Notes under the pieces: generated by a model
The model's database searches: none
The model's input: only the letters and a program-made list of their open reading frames with translations
Told to the model about the DNA's origin: nothing
Shown: positions 32,934 through 42,079 of the stretch, piece after piece
How positions within the stretch are numbered: the stretch's first letter is position 1
Layout of the letters: each line of letters opens with the position of its first letter
NCBI GenBank assembly: GCA_902774075.1
Contig: CACYGT010000019.1
Location: 1-49,978, forward strand
Source: an uncultured Bacteroidales bacterium
GTDB lineage: Bacteria > Bacteroidota > Bacteroidia > Bacteroidales > Paludibacteraceae
Direction of reading: 5' to 3'
Length of the DNA: 49,978 nt
Program-made: the position numbers and the translations under genes

Positions 32934-35081
32934 ATGAAGAAAACTATTTTAACTATGGCATTAGCCACTACCGTATTGGCAGCGACTGCTGCTACGAATC
33001 CTTTCTTTGAGTACAAGAACTGGAAGACGCCGCACGGCACGTATCCGTTCAATGAGATCCATGCCGAGCATTACATGCCGGCTTTTGAGGAGGCGATGAA
33101 GCAAGGCTTGAAGGAGATCGATGACATCGTTAACAACCCTGCTGCGCCTACGTTTAAAAACACCATCGAGGCCTATGAGGCTTCCGGAGAGTTGTTCAGC
33201 ATTGTAGCCGGCTGTTTCTTTAACCTCACGAGCGCAGAGACGAATGATACCCTGCAACAGATCGAGATGGAGTTGAGTCCGAAGATGTCGGAGTATTTCT
33301 CCACCATCCGTCTCAACGAGGGTTTGTTCCAACGTATCAAGGCCGTGTATGACCAGCGTGACAAACTCAAGCTGAACAAGGCACAGCGTAAACTGCTCGA
33401 GGATATATACGACAGTTTTGCCAATAACGGTGCGAACCTCAGTCCGGAAGACAAACAGACCTACCGCGAGTTGACGGCTAAATTGAGCCAACTGACCCTT
33501 CAGTTTGGTCAGAATGCCCTCAAGGCTACCAACGCTTGGACGATGCATATCACAGACGAGGCACTCTTGGCAGGTCTCAACGAGGATACCAAGTCTGTCC
33601 TGCGCACCAATGCAGAGAAGAAAGGTCTGGACGGCTGGTTGCTGAACTTGAAGCCGACGACCACTATTCCGGTGATGAAAGACCTGGACAACCGCGATAT
33701 CCGTCGTGAGCTCTATCTGGCCAATGCCGGCAAATGTATTGGCGGCGAGTTTGATAACACGGCTGTCATTGCTGAGATCGTAAACACCCGTCTGGCTTTG
33801 GCTAAGTTGTTTGGCAAACAGACCTATGCGGAGAAATCGCTCAACAAGACGATGGCTGAGACACCGGAGAATGTCTATAAGTTGCTGGATCAGTTGCGCG
33901 ATGCCTATATGCCGACCGCTCTGGCAGAGGTACAAGAGCTCGAGGACTACGCGCATGCGCACGGTTTCTATGCCGCCCATCTGCAGCCTTGGGACTTCAG
34001 TTATTATGCTAAGAAACTCAAACAGGAGAAATACGCCATCAGCGATGATGACCTGCGTCCGTACTTTGAGTTGGAGGCTGTGAAGAAAGGTGTGTTCGGA
34101 CTTGCTGAACGCTTGTATGGCCTTAAGTTCAAAGAGAACAAGAAGATCCCGGTATATCACCCGGAGGTGACAGCCTATGAGGTGTTTGACGAGAAAGGTA
34201 AGTTCTTGGCTGTTTATTACGCTGACTTCCACCCGCGGGATGGCAAACGCGGCGGTGCGTGGATGAATGATTTCCAGCCGCAGTTCATTCAAGGAAAGAA
34301 AGATCACCGTCCGCATATCGTCAATGTGATGAACTTCACAAGACCCACCGCAGACAAGCCTGCACTCTTTACCTACGACGAAGTGCGTACGTTCCTTCAC
34401 GAGTTCGGACATGCCCTTCACGGTATGCTCACTCGCTGCCAATATGCATCGCAGAGCGGAACAAACGTACCGCGTGATTTTGTAGAACTGCCGAGTCAGT
34501 TCAATGAGAACTTCATCGACGAGAAGGAATTCCTCGACACCTTTGCGAAACATTATGTGAACGGCGAGCCCCTGCCGCAAGAACTCTTGGATAAGATGCA
34601 TGCCAGCCAGACGTATCTGGCCGCTTATGCGTGCGCTCGTCAGTTGAGTTTCGGCTATCTGGATATGGCTTGGCATACGCTCGAGCAACCGTTTGAGGTC
34701 AATGAGACGATCGGTATGGTAGAGTCTGTTGTGCGTTTCAGCAATAACGCAATGGAGCAAGTGCGTGTGCTGCCTGATGTACCGGGTACACAGATGTGCG
34801 GTGCATTCACCCATATCTTCTCCGGTGGATACGCTGCCGGCTACTACAGCTATAAGTGGTCCGAACTGCTTGACGCGGATGCTTTCTCGGTATTCAAAGC
34901 GGCGAAAGCTAAGAGCGGTACTATCTTTGACAAGAAAGCCGCAAAACGCTTCCGTGAGAATATCCTGGAGAAGGGAGGTACAGAGAAAGCGATGGATCTG
35001 TACAAACGTTTCCGCGGCGGTGAACCGACCATTAATGCGCTGCTGGAGCGCGATGGTATCAAAGCGCAAGAGATCAAGTAG
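32934..35081 (+). CDS. dcp: M3 family metallopeptidase (peptidyl-dipeptidase Dcp)
   Basis: This 715-residue zinc peptidase has a signal peptide ending LAATAA near residue 20. The HExxH motif HEFGHALHGM is at about residues 489-498, with the downstream Glu in PSQFNENFIDEKEF. FNLTSAETND and FHPRDGKRGGAWM are typical of the M3A/Dcp group. It should trim dipeptides from oligopeptides in the periplasm. It is the last gene of the OadA-serC-serA unit, and terminator hairpins follow. Confidence 0.93.
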   Translation: MKKTILTMALATTVLAATAATNPFFEYKNWKTPHGTYPFNEIHAEHYMPAFEEAMKQGLKEIDDIVNNPAAPTFKNTIEAYEASGELFSIVAGCFFNLTSAETNDTLQQIEMELSPKMSEYFSTIRLNEGLFQRIKAVYDQRDKLKLNKAQRKLLEDIYDSFANNGANLSPEDKQTYRELTAKLSQLTLQFGQNALKATNAWTMHITDEALLAGLNEDTKSVLRTNAEKKGLDGWLLNLKPTTTIPVMKDLDNRDIRRELYLANAGKCIGGEFDNTAVIAEIVNTRLALAKLFGKQTYAEKSLNKTMAETPENVYKLLDQLRDAYMPTALAEVQELEDYAHAHGFYAAHLQPWDFSYYAKKLKQEKYAISDDDLRPYFELEAVKKGVFGLAERLYGLKFKENKKIPVYHPEVTAYEVFDEKGKFLAVYYADFHPRDGKRGGAWMNDFQPQFIQGKKDHRPHIVNVMNFTRPTADKPALFTYDEVRTFLHEFGHALHGMLTRCQYASQSGTNVPRDFVELPSQFNENFIDEKEFLDTFAKHYVNGEPLPQELLDKMHASQTYLAAYACARQLSFGYLDMAWHTLEQPFEVNETIGMVESVVRFSNNAMEQVRVLPDVPGTQMCGAFTHIFSGGYAAGYYSYKWSELLDADAFSVFKAAKAKSGTIFDKKAAKRFRENILEKGGTEKAMDLYKRFRGGEPTINALLERDGIKAQEIK

Positions 35082-35107
35082 TTTCCTAGGATCCTAGATT
35101 CCCAGTA

Positions 35108-35146
35108 AAAATAAATCCCGTCACTCGAGAGAGTAGGCGGGGTTTA
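35108..35146 (-). terminator. Terminator of candidate sRNA / yfcE operon
   Basis: An 11-bp stem with one G-U pair joins 35108-35118 with 35136-35146. On the minus strand the 3' arm runs into a T-rich end. It may also act weakly for the plus-strand dcp transcript. Confidence 0.7.
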
Positions 35147-35176
35147 TTATAGTTAAGAGGTTTACCTTTAAAAGCG

Positions 35177-35206
35177 AAAACAGTCGTCGTCGCGACGCCT
35201 GTTTTT
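35177..35206 (+). terminator. Terminator after dcp
   Basis: AAAACAG pairs with CTGTTTT, and inner GTCG with CGAC around TCG, with five T at 35202-35206 on the plus strand. Confidence 0.72.
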
Positions 35207-35285
35207 CTAAGGTATTAGTCTGTTTATTTAAGGTACAAAAAAGATTGAGCTTTCTTTTTAGATCTGATCTCTTTCAAATCCGGTG

Positions 35286-35317
35286 CAAAGATACTGCTTT
35301 TTTTTGATATGACCAAA
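35286..35317 (-). promoter_or_regulatory. Promoter of the candidate small RNA
   Basis: Minus strand: TTTG (35314-35317), exact 20-bp spacer ending AAAAAAGCAG, TATCTTTG (35286-35293). The spacer matches the GCAG class seen at rplM, tRNA-Glu and the HTH gene. Confidence 0.82.
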
Positions 35318-35368
35318 TTTTTTTATATGTTTTTTAACATATTTTGCAAAGTGTAGTTTACAAAATCG

Positions 35369-35911
35369 CTAAAGTCGCTCTAACTCAATGACTTCCAAAT
35401 TATCTATCTTTTTACCGTCTATGGTAAATCGCAGTAGTGTTTGGCAGGGCTGCCAGCCTTGTATGCCTGCTGCGCCCGGATTCATAGTGAGGAACTTAAA
35501 GAGCGGATCGTACTGCACTTTCAGAATATGGCTGTGTCCGCACACAAAGAGGTCAATGACATTTACCATTTGTTCATTTACCATTTGTTCATTTTCTTTG
35601 GCTTCCAAACTTTTCTTAAACCAAGGAATCAGCCAAGGGTTGTATTTACCGGGGTATCCGCCGATATGGGTCATAAGGACGTTCACTTCTTCGACACGAA
35701 AACGATAGAACTCGCTTAACGAATAACGCACCTCTCCGCTGTCCATGTTGCCATACACAGCACGTGTGGGTTTGAACTCCCGAAGACGTCGTAAGACATC
35801 CTCGGAGCCTATATCACCCGCGTGCCAGATCTCATCTACATCTTTGAAATGCTCCAAGACGCGTTTGTCTAAGAGCCCGTGCGTATCTGAGAGAAGACCG
35901 ATGCGAGTCAT
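35369..35911 (-). CDS. Metallophosphoesterase (YfcE/MJ0936 family)
   Basis: The 180-residue protein has the metal-binding set of the calcineurin-like family: GLLSDTHG (residues 5-12), HAGDIGSEDVLR, YGNMDSGE, VLMTHIGG and CGHSHI. It is the small bacterial phosphodiesterase group with broad in vitro activity; the natural substrate is unknown. A 15-bp direct repeat doubles the peptide EQMVN near residues 112-121 and matches the style of the heptamer arrays. It overlaps the GldF-like gene by 4 bp (ATGA) and ends the pheT operon. Confidence 0.9.
   Translation of the reverse strand: MTRIGLLSDTHGLLDKRVLEHFKDVDEIWHAGDIGSEDVLRRLREFKPTRAVYGNMDSGEVRYSLSEFYRFRVEEVNVLMTHIGGYPGKYNPWLIPWFKKSLEAKENEQMVNEQMVNVIDLFVCGHSHILKVQYDPLFKFLTMNPGAAGIQGWQPCQTLLRFTIDGKKIDNLEVIELERL
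35565..35594. repeat. 15-bp direct repeat in the phosphoesterase gene
   Basis: The 15-bp unit made of CATTTAC plus CATTTGTT occurs twice, giving the peptide EQMVN twice. It alternates 7- and 8-bp words, so it is a sister type of the heptamer arrays. Confidence 0.7.
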
Positions 35912-36594
35912 TTGGTGGTGAGTTTATCGATGATAAATATAGCGGCAACAATGGCTATAACAGCTGTACCGACAAAGACAGCTACGTCGCGCAAGTCAAT
36001 CACACCTCGCGAGAGAGCAGAGTAGTGGTCCTGAAGGAGTACCCAGTAAAGCACAAAACAAGCGAGCGTGCCGGTTATGAAACAAACGATCTGGCTCTTA
36101 CTGAAACTCGCGCAGAGCAGGCCTATCGCCATGAACGTGCTGCTCAAGAGGATCAGTCCGATGAAGGATCCCAAGAAAGCGCCGCTGTCTAAGTTATCCA
36201 TAGGTTCTGCCATGTATGCCACTACAAAATAATGCACAAAACAGGGCAGCAGACCGATGAGCACCAGTGTCCACGCCGCGAAATACTTGCCGAGCATGAT
36301 ACGGGTAAGTGACACCGGTTTGGTGCGAATAAGGTCCCATATACCGGATTGACGTTCTTCGGCCAACAGACGCATGGTGAGCGCGGGGCAGAGAAGCATA
36401 AACAGCCAAGGACTGAGTTGGAACAGTCCGTCCACTTGGGCGTATCCCGAGTCAATGATATTCCACTGACCCGGGATTACCCAAAGGAAAAGACTGATAG
36501 CTAATTGGTACAAGGCAATCACGATGTACGCGATAGGCGTAGAGAAATAATATGTAAGTTCCTTCTTATACACCTTACACTTTACACCATACAC
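35908..36594 (-). CDS. gldF: ABC-2 type permease, GldF-like
   Basis: The 228-residue membrane protein has six segments. KKELTYYFSTPIAYIVIALYQL and AEERQSGIWDLIRTKPV match GldF, the permease associated with gliding and T9SS-bearing Bacteroidota. No ATPase or GldG gene adjoins it. The annotated GTG 36594 lies in a heptamer array; GTG 36573 (VYKKEL) would match the usual family N-terminus better. No ATG exists. Function in this organism is uncertain, as many non-gliding Bacteroidales keep GldF-like permeases. Confidence 0.8.
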   Translation of the reverse strand: MYGVKCKVYKKELTYYFSTPIAYIVIALYQLAISLFLWVIPGQWNIIDSGYAQVDGLFQLSPWLFMLLCPALTMRLLAEERQSGIWDLIRTKPVSLTRIMLGKYFAAWTLVLIGLLPCFVHYFVVAYMAEPMDNLDSGAFLGSFIGLILLSSTFMAIGLLCASFSKSQIVCFITGTLACFVLYWVLLQDHYSALSRGVIDLRDVAVFVGTAVIAIVAAIFIIDKLTTK

Positions 36595-36596
36595 TA
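36569..36596. repeat. Heptamer array at the gldF start
   Basis: Four exact-register units: TACACCT, TACACTT, TACACCA, TACACTA. On the gene strand it supplies in-frame GTG codons used as start candidates. The same word family fills 47994-48028. Confidence 0.85.
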
Positions 36597-36597
36597 A

Positions 36598-37899
36598 TTA
36601 GTGCTTTACCTCAATATCCTTGTTCACCGGGGTTTTCGGGAAGAAGATCCAGAAGGCGATCGATACTACCAATGCAAAGCCTGCAAAGATAAACCACGCT
36701 TCTTTCCAACCGTCCCAAACGGCCATTGGGCCTTGCGCAACCACCTCCTGAGCGTTGACCAGTTTGTTAACAATCGCTTGTGCTGCAAGCGTACCGATGG
36801 TAGCACCCAGACCGTTGGTCATCATCATGAACAAACCTTGCGCGGAAGAACGCTGGGCGGGTTCGGTCTCCTGATCCACATACAGCGCACCGGAGATATT
36901 GAAGAAGTCAAACGCAAAGCCGTAAACGACGCAACTGAGCACGAACAACAGTACGCCAGGCATACCCGGATCGCCGGCACCGAAGAATCCGAATCGGAAT
37001 ACCCAGGCAAACATCGCCATCAGCATCACATTCTTGATACCGAATCGCTTGAGGAAGAACGGGATAGCCAGGATACAGAGGGCCTCACAGATCTGCGAGA
37101 TGGAGATCAGGATGTTCGCGTGCTGTACACCGAAAGTAGAAGCAAACTTCTCGATCTCGCCGAAGGAAGTGATATACGGGTTGGCGTACGAGTTGGTCAC
37201 TTGCAGGCACATACCGAGCAGCATCGAGAAGACAAAGAACAGCGCCATTTTCTTCTGTTTGAAGAGCGCAAACGCCTTAAGACCAAGTGCCTCGACCAGA
37301 TCCACATTGCCTTCTACTTTCTTGACCTCACAAGCCGGTAAGGTGAGCGAATAGCCTGCCATCAGCAGACTCAGACCACCGCTCAGGATGAACTGCAGCG
37401 GGCTGGCTTGAATACCCAACAAATCCACACTCCATTCCGCTACGATGAAACCTACGGTACCGAACACACGAATCGGCGGGAAGTCCTTAACGGTGTCCAT
37501 GTTGGCCTTTACCAGCGCATTGAAAGCTACCGAGTTCGTCAACGCGATCGTCGGCATGAAGAACGCAACGGACAGCGTGTACAAACTAAAGAGTGTACCA
37601 AACTGCACGTCTGCGCCGCTTTGCAGACCATACCAACCGGCTGCAATCATAAACGCACCAGCTAAGAAGTGACAGATACTCTGCAGTTTCTGCGCCTGGA
37701 TCCAGCGGTCAGCTACGATACCCATGAGGGCTGGCATAAAGAGGCTGACGATACCCTGAATAGAGTAGAACCAACCGATCTGGTGTGCCATACCGTGTTT
37801 GAACAGATACGTACCCATCGAGATCAGGTACGCGCCCCATACTGCAAACTCCAAGAAGTTAAAAACAATGAGGCGAAATTGAAGGGATTTGTTTTTCAT
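36598..37899 (-). CDS. nupG: Nucleoside:H+ symporter (NupG-type MFS)
   Basis: This 433-residue major facilitator has 12 hydrophobic segments. FLEFAVWGAYLISMGTYLF at the start and the GIVADRWIQAQKL loop fit the NHS/NupG family of nucleoside transporters, as does FFNISGALYVDQE. It probably imports nucleosides by proton symport. It is separated from prfC by a 49-bp spacer containing 8-bp repeats and a 16-bp palindrome but no promoter, so it is probably read from the pheT promoter. Confidence 0.88.
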   Translation of the reverse strand: MKNKSLQFRLIVFNFLEFAVWGAYLISMGTYLFKHGMAHQIGWFYSIQGIVSLFMPALMGIVADRWIQAQKLQSICHFLAGAFMIAAGWYGLQSGADVQFGTLFSLYTLSVAFFMPTIALTNSVAFNALVKANMDTVKDFPPIRVFGTVGFIVAEWSVDLLGIQASPLQFILSGGLSLLMAGYSLTLPACEVKKVEGNVDLVEALGLKAFALFKQKKMALFFVFSMLLGMCLQVTNSYANPYITSFGEIEKFASTFGVQHANILISISQICEALCILAIPFFLKRFGIKNVMLMAMFAWVFRFGFFGAGDPGMPGVLLFVLSCVVYGFAFDFFNISGALYVDQETEPAQRSSAQGLFMMMTNGLGATIGTLAAQAIVNKLVNAQEVVAQGPMAVWDGWKEAWFIFAGFALVVSIAFWIFFPKTPVNKDIEVKH

Positions 37900-37938
37900 A
37901 ATTATTTGATTTTAAACTAGTTATCTAGACAACTGGAA

Positions 37939-37954
37939 TTCTAGAATTCTAGAA
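37939..37954. repeat. 16-bp perfect palindrome in the prfC-nupG spacer
   Basis: TTCTAGAATTCTAGAA is its own reverse complement and is formed from repeated 8-bp AATTCTAG words; CTAG words extend on both sides from 37917. It could be a protein-binding site, or a repeat array of the heptamer type with period 8. Confidence 0.6.
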
Positions 37955-39484
37955 CTCACTTGTAAAGTGGAATTTTATATGCTTATAGTCCTGCTGGGCC
38001 ATATTGAGTACATACGCGCTGTCGGCCATAAACACGTCGCGCCCCTCTTTGTCCAAGGCCATATACTGCGCCTTGCGCTTCTTGAACATATCCAGTTCTG
38101 CGGCATCGTCAGACTCTATCCAGCAGGCCTTGTACATCTGCAGCGGTTGCCATTTGCATTTGGCCTGATACTCATGCTCCAGACGGTATTGAATGACTTC
38201 AAACTGCAGCTGTCCTACCGTTCCAATGATCTTACGGCCGTTCAGTTGACTGATAAAGAGCTGTGCTACTCCTTCGTCCATGAGTTGGTTCACACCCTTA
38301 TCGAGCTGTTTCTGCTTCATAGGATCGGCATTGTCGATATACTTGAACATCTCCGGCGAGAATGAGGGTAGGCCTTTGAAATGCAGTATCTCGCCCGCCG
38401 TAAGCGTGTCACCTATCTTGAAGTTACCGGTGTCCGGCAGACCCACTATATCGCCTGCAAACGCCTCATCAACCGTCTCTTTCTTCTGCGCCATAAAGCA
38501 TGTCGGGGCCGCAAAACGCATCTGTTGCTCATTACGTACATGGTAATAATAGGTGTTGCGCACGAACTTACCGGAACATATCTTAAAGAAAGCAATACAA
38601 CTGCGATGATTCGGGTCCATGTTGGCGTGGATCTTAAAGCAGAAAGCGGTGAAGTTATCCTTCAGCGGCTCTACCGTGCGCTCTTCTGCCGTCACAGGAC
38701 GAGGCGAAGGTGCGTTCTCCACAAAGAAATCTAACAGTTCTTGAACACCGACCGTCTTGTACGCCGAACCAAAGAACACCGGCGCTAACTCGCCACGAAG
38801 GTACGCTTCTTTGTCAAACTCCGGATAGACACCATCCACCATCTCCAGGTCTTCTTGCAACTTGTCGCTGAGTTCCTTGGGGCGGTTGTTGAGGGCAAAG
38901 ACCGATTCGAACTTCAGTCCTTGACCGTTCGCCCATGTGACGGGCGTCACACGAATCTGCAGTTCGCGCTCCACTTCGTCCATCAGATCAAACGGATCCA
39001 GACCTTCGCGGTCCATCTTGTTGAAGAACACCATCACCGGCGTCTTGCGCATGCGGCACACCTCCATCAGTCGCCTCGTCTGCGTCTCCACACCTTTGGC
39101 GGAGTCAATGACCACTATCGCACTATCCACGGCTGTGAGCGTACGGAAGGTGTCTTCCGCAAAGTCCTGGTGACCCGGAGTGTCGAGGATATTGATATGA
39201 TAAATGGTATCATCCTGCTGTGTATGGCTGTCTCCGGCGACGCGCCGGTAGTCAAAACCCATGACGGAGGTTGCAACCGATATTCCTCGCTGCTTCTCGA
39301 TCTCCATCCAGTCGGAGGTCGCTGTCTTACGGATCTTATTGCTCTTCACCGCGCCCGCCACATGGATAGCACCTCCGTAGAGCAGGAGTTTCTCCGTCAA
39401 TGTCGTCTTACCGGCATCCGGGTGCGATATGATCGCAAACGTACGGCGACGTAATATCTCGCTTTGTTCTTGAGGTGTCAGCAT
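37949..39484 (-). CDS. prfC: Peptide chain release factor 3
   Basis: This 511-residue translational GTPase recycles RF1/RF2 after termination. G1 is [10 protein letters not shown], switch I contains [15 protein letters not shown]3 DTPGHQDF, G4 NKMDREG. Domains II and III follow and the length is standard. Its ATG overlaps the pheT stop (TAATG, 1 bp shared), so translation is probably coupled. Confidence 0.96.
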   Translation of the reverse strand: MLTPQEQSEILRRRTFAIISHPDAGKTTLTEKLLLYGGAIHVAGAVKSNKIRKTATSDWMEIEKQRGISVATSVMGFDYRRVAGDSHTQQDDTIYHINILDTPGHQDFAEDTFRTLTAVDSAIVVIDSAKGVETQTRRLMEVCRMRKTPVMVFFNKMDREGLDPFDLMDEVERELQIRVTPVTWANGQGLKFESVFALNNRPKELSDKLQEDLEMVDGVYPEFDKEAYLRGELAPVFFGSAYKTVGVQELLDFFVENAPSPRPVTAEERTVEPLKDNFTAFCFKIHANMDPNHRSCIAFFKICSGKFVRNTYYYHVRNEQQMRFAAPTCFMAQKKETVDEAFAGDIVGLPDTGNFKIGDTLTAGEILHFKGLPSFSPEMFKYIDNADPMKQKQLDKGVNQLMDEGVAQLFISQLNGRKIIGTVGQLQFEVIQYRLEHEYQAKCKWQPLQMYKACWIESDDAAELDMFKKRKAQYMALDKEGRDVFMADSAYVLNMAQQDYKHIKFHFTSEF

Positions 39485-41997
39485 TAGCGTAGGGTAGCGT
39501 TAAATTGCTCTTCGAAAGTCCGTTTGAGTTTGGCCATAACTGCTTCTATCTGCGTATCTTTGAGCGTGTTCTCCGGATCCTGCAGAATGAAAGAGAGCGC
39601 ATAGGATTTCTTGCCCGGCTCTAAGTTCTTGCCTTCATATACATCGAACAAGAACACATTTCGCAGCAGTTTGCGCTCAGCCGCAAAGGCAGCACGAGCC
39701 AGGTCAGCAAACTCTACCGTGCTGTCAACCAGCAACGCAAAGTCGCGCTTCACTTCCGGATATTTAGGCAGGTCATTGATGACAGCCTTGTATTGTTTGT
39801 TCTGCTTAAGCAGGGCCTTCCAATCGAGGTCTGCATAATATACCTCTTGGTCTATATCAAACGTTTTCAGCACTTTACGAGCCGCAATACCGATATAACC
39901 CAGCGCTTTGCCGTTCGCGGCTTTGAGCACCATACCATCTTGGAACAACTCGTTCTCCAGGCGCTCAAGGCTCACTTTAGCTACATCCACGCCCAGACGG
40001 GTAAGGATATTATTGACATACGCATGGAGTTGATAGAACGTCGTCTTCTCCTCGCGGCGTACCCAACTGAGCGGGGCTTTGTTTCCCGTTAACCACAATC
40101 CCAAGTGCGGCTCCTCGGAATAACGGGTTAGTGGGTTAGTGGTTAGTGGGTTAGTGGTCTCCTCTAATCCGCTCATCCGCTCATCCACTAATCCTTTGTA
40201 ATGGTAGCAGTTACCGAACTCATAGAACTTGAGGTCGTTGTTCTTGCGGTTCGCATTCCGTGCGATGGACTCCAGGCCGCCAAAGAGCAGCGTTTGACGC
40301 ATCACACCCAGATCTTGACTGAGAGGGTTCATGATCTTTACGCACTCAGCCAGCGGCAGTTGCTGGAGTGGCTCGTAATAACTTACCTTGGTCAGCGAGT
40401 TATTGAGGATCTCATTGAATCCCTGTGCAGTCAACTGCTCGGCGATCTTACGGCGCAGTTTCTCCGGATCGGGTTTGACGCCGTAGGCCAGGCTGGTATT
40501 GAGTTTCTCGGGGAACTCGACGTTGTCGTAACCGTAGATACGCAAGATATCTTCCACTACATCGCACTCGCGCTGTACATCTACGCGATAGCGCGGGATG
40601 GCTAAACGCCATATTTGTGATTTGTCATTGGTAATTGGTGATTTCTCTACAATCTCTATCTCGAGGGCTTTGAGAATGGTCTCAATCGTGTCCTCTCCGA
40701 TCGCTTTGCCAATAAGGCTGTTCACTCGCCGGATATCAATCGTCACAGGCCAAGGATCAAAACTCGTCTGTGCCTGATCGGTAATCTCCATCGCTACCTG
40801 TCCGCCTGCTACTTCCTGAATGAGCAAGGCTGCGCGTTTCAATACATACAACGTGTTGTTCGGATCACAACCGCGCTCATAGCGGAAGGAGGCATCCGTC
40901 TGCAATTGATGGCGACGGCTGGTCTTACGAATGGTCACAGGATCAAAATAAGCCGACTCAAGGAATACGTTCTTCGTGTTCTCAGTCACGCCGCTCTCCA
41001 GACCACCGAACACACCGGCGATACACATTGCTTCCTCGGCGTTAGCAATCATCAGGTCGCGTTCGTTCATCTCGCGCTCCACACCATCAAGGGTAGTAAA
41101 TTTCTCGCCTGCTTTCGCATAACGCACATGGATCTCGTTGCCTTTTATCTTATCGGCATCGAATGCATGGAGCGCCTGTCCGCATTCGTGGAGTACGAAG
41201 TTCGTCACATCCACTACGTTATTGATCGGTCTTAAGCCAATCGCCAGCAGGCTGTTCTTAAGCCACTCCGGAGACTCTTTGATCTCTACACCCTTGATAC
41301 TCACGCCCGAATAACGCGGACATGCATCCGGTGCATCTACAATGACCTTAATAGGCAACTCATTGTTATCAATTTTAAAGGCCTCCACGCTCGGTTTGGT
41401 TAATTGGATATTCTGTCCGTGCGCCTGATAGTAGGCGTAAAGATCCCTCGCAACACCATAGTGACTCGCCGCATCCGACCTGTTCGGTGTGATATCTACT
41501 TCAATGATCGTGTCATCCTCCACATGGTAGTACTCTCGTGCCGGCATTCCGACAGGCGTATCTTCGGGCAGCACGATAATACCGGCGTGGTCTGTACCTA
41601 CACCTATCTCATCCTCGGCGCATAACATTCCATAGGAATCCTCGCCGCGAAGTTTGCCTTTCTTGATAGTAAAACTCTCTTCGCCGTCATAGAGCACCGT
41701 GCCGATAGTGGCTACAATCACTTTCTGTCCGGCGGCTACGTTGGGTGCTCCGCACACGATAGGCAGGGGCTCGCCCTCGCCAATATTGACTTTTGTGAGA
41801 TGTAAATGGTCGGAGTTTGGGTGGGGTTCACAACTCAGCACTTCGCCTACTACCAGGCCTTTCAGTCCTCCACGAATCGTCTCTACAGTCTCTACCGTGC
41901 CTACCTCCAGACCGATAGAGGTAAGAATCTTTGCTACAGTCTGAGCATCATCTTTCAGATCGATGTAACGCTTTAACCAATTGTACGAAATATTCAT
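39484..41997 (-). CDS. pheT: Phenylalanine--tRNA ligase beta subunit
   Basis: The 837-residue subunit starts [14 protein letters not shown]. It has the EMAP-like tRNA-binding domain ([21 protein letters not shown]), B3/B4 editing domain, B5 and the C-terminal anticodon-binding FDX-ACB domain ([12 protein letters not shown] ... [10 protein letters not shown]). It pairs with PheS, which is not in the window. Two segments are encoded by short tandem arrays: [12 protein letters not shown] near residue 455 and [18 protein letters not shown] near 615. It is the first gene of the five-gene unit that ends with yfcE. Confidence 0.96.
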   Translation of the reverse strand: MNISYNWLKRYIDLKDDAQTVAKILTSIGLEVGTVETVETIRGGLKGLVVGEVLSCEPHPNSDHLHLTKVNIGEGEPLPIVCGAPNVAAGQKVIVATIGTVLYDGEESFTIKKGKLRGEDSYGMLCAEDEIGVGTDHAGIIVLPEDTPVGMPAREYYHVEDDTIIEVDITPNRSDAASHYGVARDLYAYYQAHGQNIQLTKPSVEAFKIDNNELPIKVIVDAPDACPRYSGVSIKGVEIKESPEWLKNSLLAIGLRPINNVVDVTNFVLHECGQALHAFDADKIKGNEIHVRYAKAGEKFTTLDGVEREMNERDLMIANAEEAMCIAGVFGGLESGVTENTKNVFLESAYFDPVTIRKTSRRHQLQTDASFRYERGCDPNNTLYVLKRAALLIQEVAGGQVAMEITDQAQTSFDPWPVTIDIRRVNSLIGKAIGEDTIETILKALEIEIVEKSPITNDKSQIWRLAIPRYRVDVQRECDVVEDILRIYGYDNVEFPEKLNTSLAYGVKPDPEKLRRKIAEQLTAQGFNEILNNSLTKVSYYEPLQQLPLAECVKIMNPLSQDLGVMRQTLLFGGLESIARNANRKNNDLKFYEFGNCYHYKGLVDERMSGLEETTNPLTTNPLTRYSEEPHLGLWLTGNKAPLSWVRREEKTTFYQLHAYVNNILTRLGVDVAKVSLERLENELFQDGMVLKAANGKALGYIGIAARKVLKTFDIDQEVYYADLDWKALLKQNKQYKAVINDLPKYPEVKRDFALLVDSTVEFADLARAAFAAERKLLRNVFLFDVYEGKNLEPGKKSYALSFILQDPENTLKDTQIEAVMAKLKRTFEEQFNATLR
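40128..40192. repeat. Octamer-type arrays inside pheT
   Basis: GGGTTAGT-type words (8, 8, 7 and 8 bp) from 40126 to about 40157, then GCTCATCC-type 8-bp words from about 40170 to 40192. They encode the doubled peptide TTNPL and the preceding DERMSGLEE. They are of the same general type as the heptamers with period 8. Confidence 0.7.
40613..40647. repeat. Heptamer array inside pheT (ATTTGTG family)
   Basis: Five exact-register units: ATTTGTG, ATTTGTC, ATTGGTA, ATTGGTG, ATTTCTC. They share the first word with the recQ array at 6820. Confidence 0.8.
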
Positions 41998-42027
41998 ATG
42001 TTTTTACCTTAATTATCAAATTTCGCG

Positions 42028-42059
42028 CAAAGGTACAAAAAAAATCTCACATACGCAAA
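42028..42059 (-). promoter_or_regulatory. Promoter of pheT-prfC-nupG-gldF-yfcE
   Basis: Minus strand: TTTG (42056-42059), 20-bp spacer, TACCTTTG (42028-42035). The -33 box and spacer lie inside the terminator hairpin of the upstream operon. Confidence 0.88.
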
Positions 42060-42077
42060 TGTACGTGAGATTTTTTT
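42037..42077 (-). terminator. Terminator of the envelope operon, overlapping the pheT promoter
   Basis: A 13-bp stem (ATCTCAC/GTGAGAT extended by A/T pairs) with a further TAC/GTA pairing inside. It starts 3 bp after the Omp28 stop at 42080. The loop holds the -33 box of the pheT promoter. Confidence 0.85.
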
Positions 42078-42079
42078 CA

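Larger units (their letters stand above)
35104..35280 (-). ncRNA. Candidate ~175-nt small RNA downstream of yfcE
   Basis: A strong minus-strand promoter (35286-35317) starts transcription near 35280 in a region with no ORF. Leftwards the RNA would contain a hairpin with stem AAAACAG/CTGTTTT and inner GTCG/CGAC (35177-35206). It would then end at a second hairpin (35108-35146) whose 3' arm is followed by five T on this strand. I see no start codon with a meaningful ORF. It matches no RNA family that I can name. It could also be a 3' extension of the yfcE transcript. Confidence 0.5.

Noticed and set aside
32961-35069. 702-codon open frame antisense to the M3 peptidase gene
   Set aside because: Same reason: codon-bias shadow with no recognisable protein features; the plus-strand gene has a full catalytic motif and signal peptide.
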